A stretch of DNA of 64,000 nt from Leifsonia poae (GCF_027921845.1 NZ_BSEN01000002.1:20717-84716), one strand, 5' to 3'; numbered from the stretch's first letter, positions 34,109 to 44,393 are shown. Notes: generated from the letters alone by a model not told the origin. Made by a program: numbers and translations.

Positions 34109-34806
34109 TGCGCGTCGGCGTCGTCACCTTCCCCGGCTCGCTCGACGACCGCGACGCCCTCCGCGCCATCCGCCTCGCGGGCGCAGAAGCCGTCGCCCTC
34201 TGGCACGGCGAGCACGACCTCCAGGGTGTCGACGCCCTCGTCCTCCCCGGGGGCTTCAGCTATGGCGACTACCTGCGCGCCGGGGCCATCGCCAGCCTCT
34301 CCCCGATCATGACCGAGGTCATCGACGCGGCCGGCAAGGGCATGCCCGTGCTCGGCATCTGCAACGGATTCCAGATGCTCGCCGAGGCCCACCTCGTCTC
34401 GGGCGGTCTGATCCGCAACGACCACGGCAACTTCATCCGCCGCGACCAGGCGCTGCGCGTCGAGAACACCGACACCCCCTGGACCAGCGGCTTCGAGCAG
34501 GGCCAGGAGATCGTGATCCCGCTCAAGAACGGCGAGGGCGGCTTCATCGCCTCCGCCGACGAGCTCGCACGCCTCGAGGGCGAGGGCCTGGTGGCGTTCC
34601 GCTACGAGGGCGTCAACCCGAACGGCTCGCTCAACGACATCGCCGGTGTGCGCAACGATCGCGGCAACGTGGTGGGCCTCATGCCGCACCCCGAGCACGC
34701 GGTCGAACCGGGCTTCGGCCCCGACACCGCCGCCGCGATGCGCTCGGGCACCGACGGCCTCACGTTCTTCAGCTCGGTGCTGCAGGCGACGGTTCTCGCG
34801 GCGTAG
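34108..34806 (+). CDS. purQ: FGAM synthase glutaminase subunit PurQ
   Basis: 232 residues, class I glutamine amidotransferase providing ammonia to PurL. N-terminus RVGVVTFPGSLDDRDA, oxyanion loop LPGGFSYGDYLRAGAIA, nucleophile Cys85 in LGICNGFQML, and His/Glu of the triad in LMPHPEHAVE. It overlaps purS. It is followed by a 285-nt gap with tandem repeats and a separate purL promoter, so purL need not be fully co-transcribed. Confidence 0.97.
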   Translation: MRVGVVTFPGSLDDRDALRAIRLAGAEAVALWHGEHDLQGVDALVLPGGFSYGDYLRAGAIASLSPIMTEVIDAAGKGMPVLGICNGFQMLAEAHLVSGGLIRNDHGNFIRRDQALRVENTDTPWTSGFEQGQEIVIPLKNGEGGFIASADELARLEGEGLVAFRYEGVNPNGSLNDIAGVRNDRGNVVGLMPHPEHAVEPGFGPDTAAAMRSGTDGLTFFSSVLQATVLAA

Positions 34807-34924
34807 CAGTCGGTGGCCGCGTTCGTCCAGCGACCGTCGGTTCAGAACTCCGGAACACCCGGCCCCACGGGCGCCATCCTTCGGAACCATGCGCCCTCGC
34901 GCGGCGTGTCGAAAGCAGGTTCCG

Positions 34925-35018
34925 GATGAACGACCAGGGTCGACCCGGATGAACAAGCAGCGCCGCCCAGACGAGCAACCAGCGCCGTCCCAGACGAACA
35001 AGCAGTGCCTCCCACCCG
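34925..35018. repeat. Four degenerate 22-26 bp tandem repeats between purQ and purL
   Basis: Units begin at 34925, 34948, 34970 and 34993, with consensus GAYGARCAASCAGCGCCGYC then CCA or similar. No reading frame through them is convincing. Confidence 0.6.
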
Positions 35019-35042
35019 GAGAAGGTGCGCCAGCTTCGCCGG

Positions 35043-35048
35043 TAGAAT
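35043..35048 (+). promoter_or_regulatory. -10 element (TAGAAT) of purL
   Basis: TAGAAT in the block CCAGCTTCGCCGGTAGAATG, 43 nt before the GTG at 35092. It matches the purS block. Confidence 0.5.
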
Positions 35049-35091
35049 GAAGACCTCCCCCGGCATCCGAAAACCCTTGGAGAGTGCCAGC

Positions 35092-37419
35092 GTGACCGAA
35101 GCCCCCACCACCTCGCCCGCGCACGTCGTCGACACCGTCGCCAACGCAGCGGCCACGCCCGAGCGGGAGCAGCCGTACGCGGCGCTCGGTCTCAAAGACG
35201 ACGAGTACGCGAGCATCCGCGAGATCCTGGGCCGCCGCCCGACCAGCGGCGAGCTGGCGATGTACTCGGTGATGTGGTCGGAGCACTGCTCCTACAAGTC
35301 GTCGAAGATGTACCTGCGCCAGTTCGGCCAGAAGGTCACCCCAGCCATGAAGAAGAACCTCATGGTCGGCATGGGCGAGAACGCCGGCGTCGTGGACGTC
35401 GGCGAGGGCTGGGCGGTGACCTTCAAGGTCGAGTCGCACAACCACCCCTCCTACATCGAGCCGTTCCAGGGTGCTGCGACCGGCGTCGGCGGCATCGTGC
35501 GCGACATCATCTCGATGGGCGCCCGCCCCGTCGCCGTGATGGACCAGCTGCGCTTCGGCGCCATCGACAACCCCGACACCGCCCGCGTCGTGCACGGCGT
35601 CGTGTCCGGCATCTCGTTCTACGGCAACTGCCTCGGCCTGCCGAACATCGGCGGCGAGACCTACTTCGACCCGATCTACCAGGGCAACCCGCTGGTCAAC
35701 GCCCTCTCGGTCGGCGTCCTCCGCCACGAAGACCTGCACCTCGCGAACGCCTCCGGCCTCGGCAACAAGGTCGTGCTGTTCGGTGCGCGCACCGGCGGCG
35801 ACGGCATCGGCGGCGCGAGCATCCTGGCGTCCGACACGTTCTCGGCCGGCGGGCCCACGAAGCGTCCTGCCGTGCAGGTCGGCGACCCGTTCGCCGAGAA
35901 GGTGCTCATCGAGTGCTGCCTCGAGCTGTTCCGCGACAAGCTGGTCGAGGGCATCCAGGACCTCGGCGCCGCCGGCATCTCCTGCGCGACATCCGAGCTC
36001 GCCTCCAACGGCGACGGCGGCATGTTCATCGAGCTCGAGAAGGTGCTGCTGCGCGATCCCACTCTCACGGCCGAGGAGATCCTCATGTCGGAGAGCCAGG
36101 AGCGCATGATGGCGGTCGTGAAGCCCGAGCTTCTCGACGCCTTCCTCGCGGTGACCGCCAAGTGGGATGTCGAGACCAGCGTTCTCGGCGAGGTCACCGA
36201 CACCGGACGCCTCGTCATCAACTGGCACGGTGAAGAGATCGTCAACGTCGAGCCGCGCACGGTCGCGGTCGACGGCCCCGTCTACGAGCGCCCCGTGGCC
36301 TACCCGGCCTGGATCGACGCGCTGCAGGCCGACAGCGCCTCCCGCCTGGCTCGCCCCACCTCGGGCGACGAGCTGCGCGAGCAGTTCCTCGCACTGCTCG
36401 GCAGCGCCAACCTGGCCGACAAGGGCTGGATCACCGACCAGTACGACTACTTCGTCGGCGGCAACACGGCCCTCGCGTTCCCGGATGACGCCGGCATGAT
36501 CCGCGTCGACGAGGAGAGTGGCCTCGGCTTCGCCATCGCCACCGACGCCAACGGCCGCTACTGCCAGCTCGACCCCAAGCAGGGCGCCAAGCTCGCCCTG
36601 GCCGAGGCGTACCGCAACGTCGCCGCGTCTGGCGCCGTGCCGGCCGCGGTCACCGACTGCCTCAACTTCGGCAGCCCGGAGAACCCCGAGGTCATGTGGC
36701 AGTTCTCGCAGGCGGTCGAGGGACTCTCGGATGCCTGCCTCGAGCTCGAGATCCCGGTCACGGGCGGCAACGTCTCGTTCTACAACCAGACCGGTTCGAC
36801 TCCGATCTTCCCGACCCCCGTCGTCGGTGTGCTGGGCGTCATCGACGATGTCGCGCGGCGCATCCCGAGCGGGTGGCAGGACGAGGGCGACAACATCTAC
36901 CTGCTCGGCATCACACGCGAGGAGCTCGACGGCTCGGCCTGGGCCGGAACGGTCCACGGCCACCTCGGCGGGCGTCCCCCGGCGGTCGACCTCGACCGCG
37001 AGCGGGCACTCGGCGAGCTGCTGCGCGCCGCCTCGCTGGAGAGCCTCGTCGGCTCGGCCCACGACCTCTCCGACGGCGGCCTCGCGCAGGCCCTGGCCGA
37101 GAGCGTGATGCGCTTCGGCGTCGGCGCGCGCGTCTGGCTCACCGAGATCATGGACCGCGACGGAGTGGACGCGGCGACCGCCCTGTTCAGCGAGTCGACC
37201 GGGCGCGTGCTCGTGTCTGTGCCGCGCGAAGACGACGTCAAGTTCCGCGGGCTGTGCGAGGGACGCGACTTCCCCGTGCTGCGCATCGGCGTCACCGACG
37301 CCGAGGTGGGCACCCAGCCGGTGCTCGAGGTGCAGGACTTCTTCACGGTCGGCCTCGAGGAGCTGCGCGGGACGCACCGTTCGACGCTCCCCGAGCACTT
37401 CGGGCCGGTCGTCGCGTAG
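35092..37419 (+). CDS. purL: FGAM synthase large subunit PurL
   Basis: 775 residues, small-type PurL. It uses ATP and ammonia from PurQ to convert FGAR to FGAM. Signatures: [47 protein letters not shown] (key HNHPS and GAATGVGG), [39 protein letters not shown], and a second AIRS half with [12 protein letters not shown] and [14 protein letters not shown]. The GTG at 35092 has GGAGAG upstream and gives [13 protein letters not shown] long Ala-rich N-terminal extension precedes the core. Confidence 0.97.
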   Translation: MTEAPTTSPAHVVDTVANAAATPEREQPYAALGLKDDEYASIREILGRRPTSGELAMYSVMWSEHCSYKSSKMYLRQFGQKVTPAMKKNLMVGMGENAGVVDVGEGWAVTFKVESHNHPSYIEPFQGAATGVGGIVRDIISMGARPVAVMDQLRFGAIDNPDTARVVHGVVSGISFYGNCLGLPNIGGETYFDPIYQGNPLVNALSVGVLRHEDLHLANASGLGNKVVLFGARTGGDGIGGASILASDTFSAGGPTKRPAVQVGDPFAEKVLIECCLELFRDKLVEGIQDLGAAGISCATSELASNGDGGMFIELEKVLLRDPTLTAEEILMSESQERMMAVVKPELLDAFLAVTAKWDVETSVLGEVTDTGRLVINWHGEEIVNVEPRTVAVDGPVYERPVAYPAWIDALQADSASRLARPTSGDELREQFLALLGSANLADKGWITDQYDYFVGGNTALAFPDDAGMIRVDEESGLGFAIATDANGRYCQLDPKQGAKLALAEAYRNVAASGAVPAAVTDCLNFGSPENPEVMWQFSQAVEGLSDACLELEIPVTGGNVSFYNQTGSTPIFPTPVVGVLGVIDDVARRIPSGWQDEGDNIYLLGITREELDGSAWAGTVHGHLGGRPPAVDLDRERALGELLRAASLESLVGSAHDLSDGGLAQALAESVMRFGVGARVWLTEIMDRDGVDAATALFSESTGRVLVSVPREDDVKFRGLCEGRDFPVLRIGVTDAEVGTQPVLEVQDFFTVGLEELRGTHRSTLPEHFGPVVA

Positions 37420-37434
37420 CGGCGGTTCCGCTCC

Positions 37435-38373
37435 CTATCGCTCGCGAGAGGCGGCATCCACCGCACTCGCCGGCACCGGCGCCGCCGCCGCGCGTCGCGT
37501 CAGCAGCCGCACCCGCTGCTGCGTGAGCAGGATGCCCAGCAGCACGACGACGGCGCCGACGGGCTCGTTCCAGCTGAGCGTCTCGTGCAGCACGAGGATG
37601 CCGAGCGCCACGCCGACCACGGGCGTCACGTACGTCACCCCTGAGGTCGCGGTCGGCCCCCAGGCGCGCAGCACGTTCATGTTCCAGATGTAGACCACGC
37701 CCGTGCCGAGAGCCCCCAGCGCCAGCAGGCTGAGCAGCACCGGCCAGCTGAACGTTATCGGGCCCACGGCGATGACGGGCGTGAGCACCAGCATGATGAC
37801 GGCGGCGATGCCGATGTTCATCACGGCGGTCGACGTCGCCGAGATCTGACGGTGGCTGATGAACCGGCGGATGTACCCGAAGCTGAAGCCGTAGCAGGTG
37901 ACCGCGCCGAGGCAGGCGAGCTGGCCCCACAGGCTGCCGGTGAGTGCCGCGACCTGCCAGGGACCGACGACCACCACGACACCGACGACGCCGATGAGCA
38001 CGCCGAGCACCTGGTCGCGGTTGAGCTTCTCGACCCGGAACGCGAGCGTGACCAGGATGGCTGTGGTGATCGGCGTGACCGCGTTGTAGATGCTCGCGAG
38101 GCTCGACGAGACGTACTGCTCCGCCCACGCGAAGAGCAGGTACGGGATGACGTAGTAGGTGACCGCGACCACCGTGAAGTGCAGCCAGACGATCGGCTCG
38201 CGCGGGAGCCTGCTGCGCGTGATCAGGGCGATGATGCCGAGGGTGATCGCACCGAACACCAGACGGGCCCACACCACCTGCCCGGGGCCGACCCCTTCGA
38301 GGCCCACCTTCATGAACAGGAAGCTGGCTCCCCAGATGAGACCCATGGCGATGAACTGCAGTGCGACCTTCAC
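37435..38373 (-). CDS. DMT (EamA) family transporter
   Basis: 312 residues with ten membrane helices in two EamA repeats (about 1-140 and 150-290): GLIWGASFLFMKVGLEG, then YGFSFGYIRRFI and VVYIWNMNVLRAWG, ending TYVTPVVGVALGILVLHETLS. The C-terminal tail is Arg/Ala-rich. It likely exports an amino acid or metabolite; the substrate is unknown. The GTG at 38373 has TACCGT 6 nt upstream on the minus strand (38380-38385), so it should be leaderless. It is convergent with purL. Confidence 0.92.
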   Translation of the reverse strand: MKVALQFIAMGLIWGASFLFMKVGLEGVGPGQVVWARLVFGAITLGIIALITRSRLPREPIVWLHFTVVAVTYYVIPYLLFAWAEQYVSSSLASIYNAVTPITTAILVTLAFRVEKLNRDQVLGVLIGVVGVVVVVGPWQVAALTGSLWGQLACLGAVTCYGFSFGYIRRFISHRQISATSTAVMNIGIAAVIMLVLTPVIAVGPITFSWPVLLSLLALGALGTGVVYIWNMNVLRAWGPTATSGVTYVTPVVGVALGILVLHETLSWNEPVGAVVVLLGILLTQQRVRLLTRRAAAAPVPASAVDAASRER

Positions 38374-38474
38374 GTATCGACGGTAGTGCCAGCCGCGGAC
38401 ATCCGCACGCGGGTTTCGGACGCCGTGTTCCGCGCAGGCGGTATCGTGGCTGAAGACGGCGAGGGGTTTCGGGG

Positions 38475-39974
38475 ATGGTTCTGTTGTCGGTAGGGATCTG
38501 GGCGCTGGTCGTCATCTGCCTGGTGCTGGCACTCACCGGGCTCGTGCCGGTGATCGCGAACTTCATCGTGTTCGCCGTGATCCCGTTCCACGCCTTCATC
38601 AACCACTACGGCAAGGCCAAGCCCTACCTGCCCCGGGTGGCGATCGTCGTTCCCGCCTGGAACGAGGGCGCCGTGATCGGCGCGTCCATCGACCGCCTGA
38701 TGAAGCTCGACTATCCGCTCGGGGCGCTCCGCATCTTCGTGGTCGACGACGCCAGCACCGATTCCACGCCCGACGTCGTCCGCGAGAAGGCGGAACGGTA
38801 TCCGGGCAACGTCTTCCTGCTGCGCCGCGAGAAGGGCGGAGAGGGCAAGGCGCACACGCTCAACCACGGCATCCGCGAGATCCTCAAAGACGAGTGGATG
38901 GAGGCGCTCCTGATCATGGACGCCGACGTCATCTACCTGCCCACCTCCCTGCGCCGGATGACGCGCCACCTGGCGGACCCCGAGGTCGGCGCCGTCTCCG
39001 CGTACATCCGCGAGGGCAGCCAGGACCGCAACTACCTGACGAAGTTCATCGGCGTCGAGTACGTGCTGTCGCAGCCCGCGTCGCGTCGCGCCCAGAACGT
39101 GCTGGGCGCTCAGGCGTGCCTCGCCGGCGGAGCCCAGCTGCACACCCGCGAGAACCTCGTCGCGATCGGCGGTCAGATCGACACGTCGTCGCTGGCGGAG
39201 GACACGATCACGACGTTCGAGACACAGCTGCGCGGCCGGCGTGTGGTGTTCGAGCCGCACGCCGAGGTGCTGGCAGAAGAGCCGCGAGCGATCGACGGAC
39301 TCTGGAAGCAGCGGCTGCGCTGGGCACGCGGCAACGCCACCGTGACCTCGCGCTACCGCAACGTGTGGTTCCGGCCGTCGCGCACGCACCACCTCGGCGG
39401 CGTCATGTTCGGGCTCGAGTGGTTCAGCCTCTGGCTGCTGCCGGTCATCATGGTCGTGTCATCCATCGGTCTGATCGGCCTGCTGTTCCTGCAGAGCGAG
39501 TTCGCGACGACCGTCTTCCGCATCCTGTGGATCTCGGCGGCGCTGGCGTACATCTTCGTGCTGATCCTCGGCTCGCTCACCGACACCCGCACCAGCAGAC
39601 GGGCGATCGGTCATATCCTGCTGTTCCCGGGGATCATCAACATGCTCGTGATGCTCACAGCGCTGTTCCCGCCGCTCATGCTGGTGTGGCTGCCCGGGCT
39701 GTTCGGTGTGACCCTGAACGAGACGGCGCTCTTCGTGCTCACCCTGTGCATCTACATCTGGGTGCCGATCTCGATGGTGTTCGCGTGGCTCGCCCGCAAG
39801 GTCGAGGTGACGAGGGCGGGCCGCTGGCTGGCGCCCACCCTCGTCTACCTGGCCGGCTACGGGTCACTGCTGTGCGCGATCACGTTCGACTCCTACGTCA
39901 AGGAGCTCCGCGGTGCCGAGGCGCGGTGGGACAAGACCGAGAAGATCGGTCGCGTCGCCACCAACCAGACCTAG
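38475..39974 (+). CDS. Processive family 2 glycosyltransferase (BcsA/HasA-like)
   Basis: 499 residues. One or two N-terminal helices (about 5-40), a GT-A domain from 53: VAIVVPAWNEGAVIGAS, FVVDDAST (first Asp pair), LIMDADVIY (DxD), ED in SSLAEDTI (catalytic Asp) and the processivity motif QRLRW at about residue 280. Then five or more helices. This is the plan of synthases of cellulose-, hyaluronan- or poly-N-acetylglucosamine-like polymers. No partner gene is adjacent, so the polymer is unknown. Its TAG stop shares CTAG with the stop of the convergent GH3 gene. Confidence 0.9.
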   Translation: MVLLSVGIWALVVICLVLALTGLVPVIANFIVFAVIPFHAFINHYGKAKPYLPRVAIVVPAWNEGAVIGASIDRLMKLDYPLGALRIFVVDDASTDSTPDVVREKAERYPGNVFLLRREKGGEGKAHTLNHGIREILKDEWMEALLIMDADVIYLPTSLRRMTRHLADPEVGAVSAYIREGSQDRNYLTKFIGVEYVLSQPASRRAQNVLGAQACLAGGAQLHTRENLVAIGGQIDTSSLAEDTITTFETQLRGRRVVFEPHAEVLAEEPRAIDGLWKQRLRWARGNATVTSRYRNVWFRPSRTHHLGGVMFGLEWFSLWLLPVIMVVSSIGLIGLLFLQSEFATTVFRILWISAALAYIFVLILGSLTDTRTSRRAIGHILLFPGIINMLVMLTALFPPLMLVWLPGLFGVTLNETALFVLTLCIYIWVPISMVFAWLARKVEVTRAGRWLAPTLVYLAGYGSLLCAITFDSYVKELRGAEARWDKTEKIGRVATNQT

Positions 39975-42247
39975 GCCGCGTTCGCGACGACCTCGAACCC
40001 GGCCGTCAGCAACACCGCGTCACGCGAGGAGGGACCGACGAGCAGTTCGAAGGCACCGGGCTCCACCCGGCGGGTTCCCGCGGCGTCCACGATCGAGAAG
40101 TCCTGCACGGGGAGCTCGAAGCGAGCCCGAGCCGTCTCACCCGGTTGCAGATCGACCTGACGGTAGGCCTTCAGCTCCTTGTCCGTCCAGCTGACGCTCG
40201 TCACCGTGTCCCGCACATAGACCTGGACGGTCTCGCGCGCGGGGCGTGCGCCGGTGTTGCTCACCGTGACCTCGGCCACGAGGTGCTCGTGAGCGCCCAG
40301 TTCGGTGTGCGCGAGGGTCAAATCGGCGTACTCCACGCTCGTGTACGACAGTCCCTCGCCGAACCCCCACGCAGGAGCCTGGGTGAGGTCGGCGTACCGG
40401 TCGCCGTGCTGTCCGCGGATCTGGTTGTAGTACGTCGGCTGCTGGCCGACGTGCCGGGCGAAGGAGATCGGCAGGCGGCCGGAGGGCTCGGTGCGACCGG
40501 CGACGATCTCAGCAATCGCCTGACCGCCCAGCATTCCCGGGTTCGCTGCCCAGATCACGGCGGCGGCGTTCGCGACCGACGGCGGCAGCACGAGCGGCTT
40601 CGAGGCGAGGAGCACCACGACGACGGGTTTGCCGGTCGCGATCATCGCGTCGAGCAGCGCGATCTGGCCGCCGATCAGTTCGAGTGTCGCGGTGGAGCGG
40701 CCCTCGCCGACGAGCTCGATCCGGTCGCCGACCACGGCGACCACCACGTCGGACGCCTCGGCAGCCGCGACGGCCTCGTCGATCAGCACGGGGTCCGGGT
40801 CGCACGGCACCACGACGGCGGGTCGCGGTTGCCCGTCGGGGAACGTCTTGCCGTGCGGGTCGTCTTCAAGCGTCAGGATGTCGGCGCCCCTGGCGTGCAG
40901 GACGCTCCAGCCGTCGATCGCCTGCAGACCGTCGAGCACGGTGGTGATCATCTCGCGCGGCTGGCCGTCGAGCCATCCGGCCTGGCCGGATCCGCCCGCC
41001 CAGTCGCCGAGCTGGGTCTGCGCGTCGTCGGCGAGCGGGCCGACGAGCGCGACACGGAGGGGCGCGGATGGGAGCGGCAGCGTCCCGTCGTTCTCCAGCA
41101 GCACGATCGAACGCCGCGCGATCTCGAGGTTCAGCTCGGCGTGCGCCGCGTTGCCGACCACGGCGTCGAGGTCGGCCGAGGGGAGGCGGGGATTCTCGAA
41201 CAGTCCGAGGTCGAACTTCAGCGTCAGAATCCGGGCGACGGCGGCGTCGAAGGCGTCCTCGGCGAGCATCCCCTGTGCGACGGCCTCGAGCGCGCCCTCG
41301 TAGAACATCGGCGTGGTCATGACCATGTCGTTGCCGGCCTTCACCGCGGCAGCGGCAGCGTGCGCGTAGTCGGGCTGGATCTTCTGCTCCCAGACCATGC
41401 GGCCCACGTTGTCCCAGTCGGTGATCAGCGTCCCGGTGTATCCCCACTCCCCGCGCAGCACCTCGCTGAGCAGCCAGTCGTTGATCGTGATCGGCACGCC
41501 GTCGGTGCTCTGATAGCCGAGCATGAAGGTACGGCATCCTTCACGCGCCACCCGCTCGAACGGCGGCAGGAACCAGCTCCGCAGCTTGCGCCGTGAGATG
41601 TCGGCCTCGCTCGCGTCGCGGCCGCCCTGCGTCTCCGAGTACCCGGCGAAGTGCTTGGCCGTTGCGAGGATCGCCGTCGGATCGTCGAGCCCGTTCCCCT
41701 GGTAGCCACGCACCATGGCGCTCGCGAGCTCGCCGATGAGGAAGGGGTCCTCGCCGAAGGTCTCGCTGACGCGTCCCCAGCGGAGGTCCCTGGCGATGCA
41801 CAGCACGGGTGAGAAGGTCCAGTGCACACCGGTCACGGCGACCTCTTCTGCGGTCGCGCGCGCGACCCGCGCGATCAGCTCCGCATCCCATGACGCGGCC
41901 ATTCCGAGCTGGGTGGGGTAGATCGTGGCTCCCGGCCAGAACGAGTGCCCGTGGATGCAGTCCTCGCCGACGAGGAGGGGGATCCGCAGGCGGGTCTCGG
42001 CCGTGAGCCGATTCGCCTCCAGGATCCGCTCCGGGGAGGTGTGCAGGATGGAGCCGACGTGCCGACGCAGAACGTGGTCGCGCAGGTCGTCGCGCGCGTC
42101 GAGCTGCAGCATCTGCCCGACCTTCTCCTCCACGCTCATGCGTGCGAGGAGATCGGCGACACGTTCGGCTGTCGTCAGCGCCGGGTCCTGGTACGGAGGG
42201 GTTCCAGATGCCAGAACCGGGGAGGCTGATGGCAGGGTCGAGGTCAT
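39971..42247 (-). CDS. Glycoside hydrolase family 3 beta-glucosidase-like enzyme
   Basis: 758 residues. GH3 N-terminal barrel: GEDCIHGHSFWPGATIYPTQLGMAASWD (VGEDCIHG), FSPVLCIARDLRWGRVSETFGEDP, KHFAGYSE (Lys198-His199), nucleophile Asp277 in LITDWDNVGRM. Then GH3_C (LLENDGTLPL, WAANPGMLGGQAIAEI, GRLPISFARHVGQQP) and a fibronectin III-like end. No signal peptide is seen, so it is cytoplasmic and probably cleaves imported beta-glucosides. It is last in the ABC transporter operon, its ATG overlapping the permease stop by 4 bp. Confidence 0.95.
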   Translation of the reverse strand: MTSTLPSASPVLASGTPPYQDPALTTAERVADLLARMSVEEKVGQMLQLDARDDLRDHVLRRHVGSILHTSPERILEANRLTAETRLRIPLLVGEDCIHGHSFWPGATIYPTQLGMAASWDAELIARVARATAEEVAVTGVHWTFSPVLCIARDLRWGRVSETFGEDPFLIGELASAMVRGYQGNGLDDPTAILATAKHFAGYSETQGGRDASEADISRRKLRSWFLPPFERVAREGCRTFMLGYQSTDGVPITINDWLLSEVLRGEWGYTGTLITDWDNVGRMVWEQKIQPDYAHAAAAAVKAGNDMVMTTPMFYEGALEAVAQGMLAEDAFDAAVARILTLKFDLGLFENPRLPSADLDAVVGNAAHAELNLEIARRSIVLLENDGTLPLPSAPLRVALVGPLADDAQTQLGDWAGGSGQAGWLDGQPREMITTVLDGLQAIDGWSVLHARGADILTLEDDPHGKTFPDGQPRPAVVVPCDPDPVLIDEAVAAAEASDVVVAVVGDRIELVGEGRSTATLELIGGQIALLDAMIATGKPVVVVLLASKPLVLPPSVANAAAVIWAANPGMLGGQAIAEIVAGRTEPSGRLPISFARHVGQQPTYYNQIRGQHGDRYADLTQAPAWGFGEGLSYTSVEYADLTLAHTELGAHEHLVAEVTVSNTGARPARETVQVYVRDTVTSVSWTDKELKAYRQVDLQPGETARARFELPVQDFSIVDAAGTRRVEPGAFELLVGPSSRDAVLLTAGFEVVANAA

Positions 42248-43320
42248 TCGGTCGTGCTCTCCACTGTTCTTCCGACCGGAGCGGCCGTGGGGGTATCGGT
42301 GCGCACCTGGGTGACGGCGGCGTTGAGGTTGATGCCCTTGCGCTTCATCGCACGGGCCCGCTCTCCGGCCGAGCGCAGTCGGGGGTTGACGTATTCGTCG
42401 ATGCCGAAGTTGATCAGCGACAGCGCCACACCGAGCAGGGCGATGCACAGGCCGGCGGGAACGTACCACCACCAGTAATCCGGGAACGCGTTGTTCTGCT
42501 GCGCCCAGAACAGGATGGTCCCCCAGTTCAGGTTCGACACCGGGATGACGCCGATGAACGCGAGGGTCGTCAGACCCAGGACCGCGGCCGTCATGGTGCC
42601 GACGAAACTCGACGCGATGATCGCCAGGAGGTTCGGGAGCATCTCGACCAGGATGATGCGGTGCAACGGTTCACCGTTGGCGCGCGCGGCCTGGATGAAG
42701 TCGCGGTTGCGCAGCGACATGGTCTGCGCCCGCAGCACGCGCGCTCCCCACGCCCATCCGGTCAGACCGAGCACGGCGGCAATGAGCCACAGGGGCGGGT
42801 CCTCGAACTGCGAGGCGACGATGATCATCAGCGGCAGTCCGGGGATGACGAGGAACACGTTCGAGAAGGCCGACAGCGATTCGCTCTTCCAGCCACGCAG
42901 GTAGCCGGCGGTCACACCGATGATGATCGCGACCACCGTGGCCATGATCGTCGCGAGGAACCCGACGACGAGCACGCCGCGCGTTCCGTAGACGAGCTGG
43001 CTGAAGACGTCCTGGCCGATATGGGTCGTGCCCAGGAGATGCTCCCACGACGGCGGCTGAAGCGTCTCGTCGAGATTCTGCGCGTTCGGGTCGTACGGAG
43101 CGATCCAGGGCGCGAAGATCGCGACGAGCACGAACACGCCCATGATGATCAGCCCGGCTGCGGACTTGGGGTTGCTGAACATCGCGAGCGAGGCTCGCAG
43201 CTGCGACCAGAAGGTGTTCTTCGTGGGCCGTTGGCGGCCTGCGACGGCGAAGGCCAGGGTCTCGGGGGCGCCGACGCCTGCGGGCTGCGCGAGCGTCGTC
43301 TCCTGGGCGGGGGTTGTCAT
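42244..43320 (-). CDS. Peptide-type ABC transporter permease (DppC/OppC-like)
   Basis: 358 residues. N-terminal cytoplasmic 50 residues, then six helices with the OppC_N region (NPKSAAGLIIMGVFVLVAIFAPWIAPYDP, cited as IFAPWIAPYDP, and LLGTTHIGQDVFSQLVYGTR) and the EAA loop RNRDFIQAARANGEP...IILVEMLPN. One half of the membrane channel with the DppB-like protein. It starts 2 nt after dppB-like stop and ends overlapping the GH3 gene. Confidence 0.94.
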   Translation of the reverse strand: MTTPAQETTLAQPAGVGAPETLAFAVAGRQRPTKNTFWSQLRASLAMFSNPKSAAGLIIMGVFVLVAIFAPWIAPYDPNAQNLDETLQPPSWEHLLGTTHIGQDVFSQLVYGTRGVLVVGFLATIMATVVAIIIGVTAGYLRGWKSESLSAFSNVFLVIPGLPLMIIVASQFEDPPLWLIAAVLGLTGWAWGARVLRAQTMSLRNRDFIQAARANGEPLHRIILVEMLPNLLAIIASSFVGTMTAAVLGLTTLAFIGVIPVSNLNWGTILFWAQQNNAFPDYWWWYVPAGLCIALLGVALSLINFGIDEYVNPRLRSAGERARAMKRKGINLNAAVTQVRTDTPTAAPVGRTVESTTE

Positions 43321-43322
43321 GG

Positions 43323-44393
43323 TCAAGCCTCCGTCTGACGGGTGCGGGGGTCGAGGATGGCGTAGGCGATGTCCGCGAGGATGTTCGCCACCAGCACAGC
43401 CAGGACCAGGACGAGGAAGATTCCCTGCATCAGCGCGTAGTCCTTCGCGCTGGTGGCGTTGAGCAGCAGCAGGCCGATGCCGGGGTAGGAGAAGACCATC
43501 TCCATCACGATCGTGCCGCTGACGATGAAGCCGATGGCGAGGGCGAAGCTCTGGATCTGCGGGAGCACCGCGTTGCGGGCGGCGTAACGCCAGAGCACGC
43601 GGCGATCCGGCATGCCCTTGGCCTGCGCGACGGTGATGTAGTCCTCGTCGAGCACGGTGAGCATCATGTTGCGCATGCCGAGCACCCAGCCGCCGACCGA
43701 GACGATCACGATGGTGATCATCGGGAGCGCGGCATGCGAGATCACCTGGGAGATGAAGTCCGCGTTCCATCCCGGTTCCACGCCCAGCTCGTAGGCGTGC
43801 CCGGCGGGGAACCAGCCGAGCGTCGTCGAGAAGACCGCGATCAGGATGAGCCCGACCCAGAAGTACGGGACGGTGCCGAGGAACGTCGTCACGGGGACGA
43901 ACACGTCCAGCCGGCCGCCGCGCTTCCATCCGATCACCGCGCCCAGGCTGGTGCCGATCAGGAAGGAGATCACCGTCGCGAAGCCGACGAGCCCGAGGGT
44001 CCACGGCAGGGCCGAGGCGATCGCATCGCCCACCGGCGCCATGCCGGTGGAGATCGAGACACCGAGATTGCCGTGGAAGAGCATGTTCCAGTAGTCGAGG
44101 TACTGCTGCCAGAGGGGCACCGACGTGTCCAGGCCGAACATCAGCCGGAGCGCCTTCTCCGCATCCGGGGTCAGCTGGCCCTGGCTTCGTGCCATGTACG
44201 ACGAGACTGCATCGCCCTTCATCATGCGCGGCAGGAAGAAGTTGATCGTGATCGCCGCCCACAGGGTGAACGCATAGAAGCCCACTCGTCCGCCGATGAA
44301 TCGCCAGGGGACACGCTTGCCACGGCGCTCGGTCTTCGTGGCCATCGTCCCGACGAGGGTCGGGTCGATGGTCGTGGGAGCTTCGGCGCTCAC
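43323..44393 (-). CDS. Peptide-type ABC transporter permease (DppB/OppB-like)
   Basis: 356 residues. First helix GFYAFTLWAAITINFFLPRMM, long external loop (LFGLDTSVPLWQQYLDYWNMLFHGNLGVS, of which FHGNLGVSI is the family hallmark), five further helices and the EAA loop DEDYITVAQAKGMPDRRVLWRYAARNA (VAQAKGMPDRRV). It has a GTG start overlapping the upstream ATPase stop. Systems of this type in other bacteria import peptides, nickel or oligosaccharides; the GH3 gene favours sugars here. Confidence 0.94.
   Translation of the reverse strand: MSAEAPTTIDPTLVGTMATKTERRGKRVPWRFIGGRVGFYAFTLWAAITINFFLPRMMKGDAVSSYMARSQGQLTPDAEKALRLMFGLDTSVPLWQQYLDYWNMLFHGNLGVSISTGMAPVGDAIASALPWTLGLVGFATVISFLIGTSLGAVIGWKRGGRLDVFVPVTTFLGTVPYFWVGLILIAVFSTTLGWFPAGHAYELGVEPGWNADFISQVISHAALPMITIVIVSVGGWVLGMRNMMLTVLDEDYITVAQAKGMPDRRVLWRYAARNAVLPQIQSFALAIGFIVSGTIVMEMVFSYPGIGLLLLNATSAKDYALMQGIFLVLVLAVLVANILADIAYAILDPRTRQTEA

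Noticed and set aside
34084..37398. Very long open frame (over 1100 codons) antisense to purQ and purL
   Set aside because: In DNA this GC-rich, antisense frames stay open by chance. The purL and purQ motifs on the plus strand are unambiguous and the antisense protein has no recognisable fold.
38894..41596. 900-codon plus-strand frame across the glycosyltransferase and GH3 genes
   Set aside because: It is a shadow of both genes in other frames, Arg/Pro-rich, with no family motif or ribosome site.
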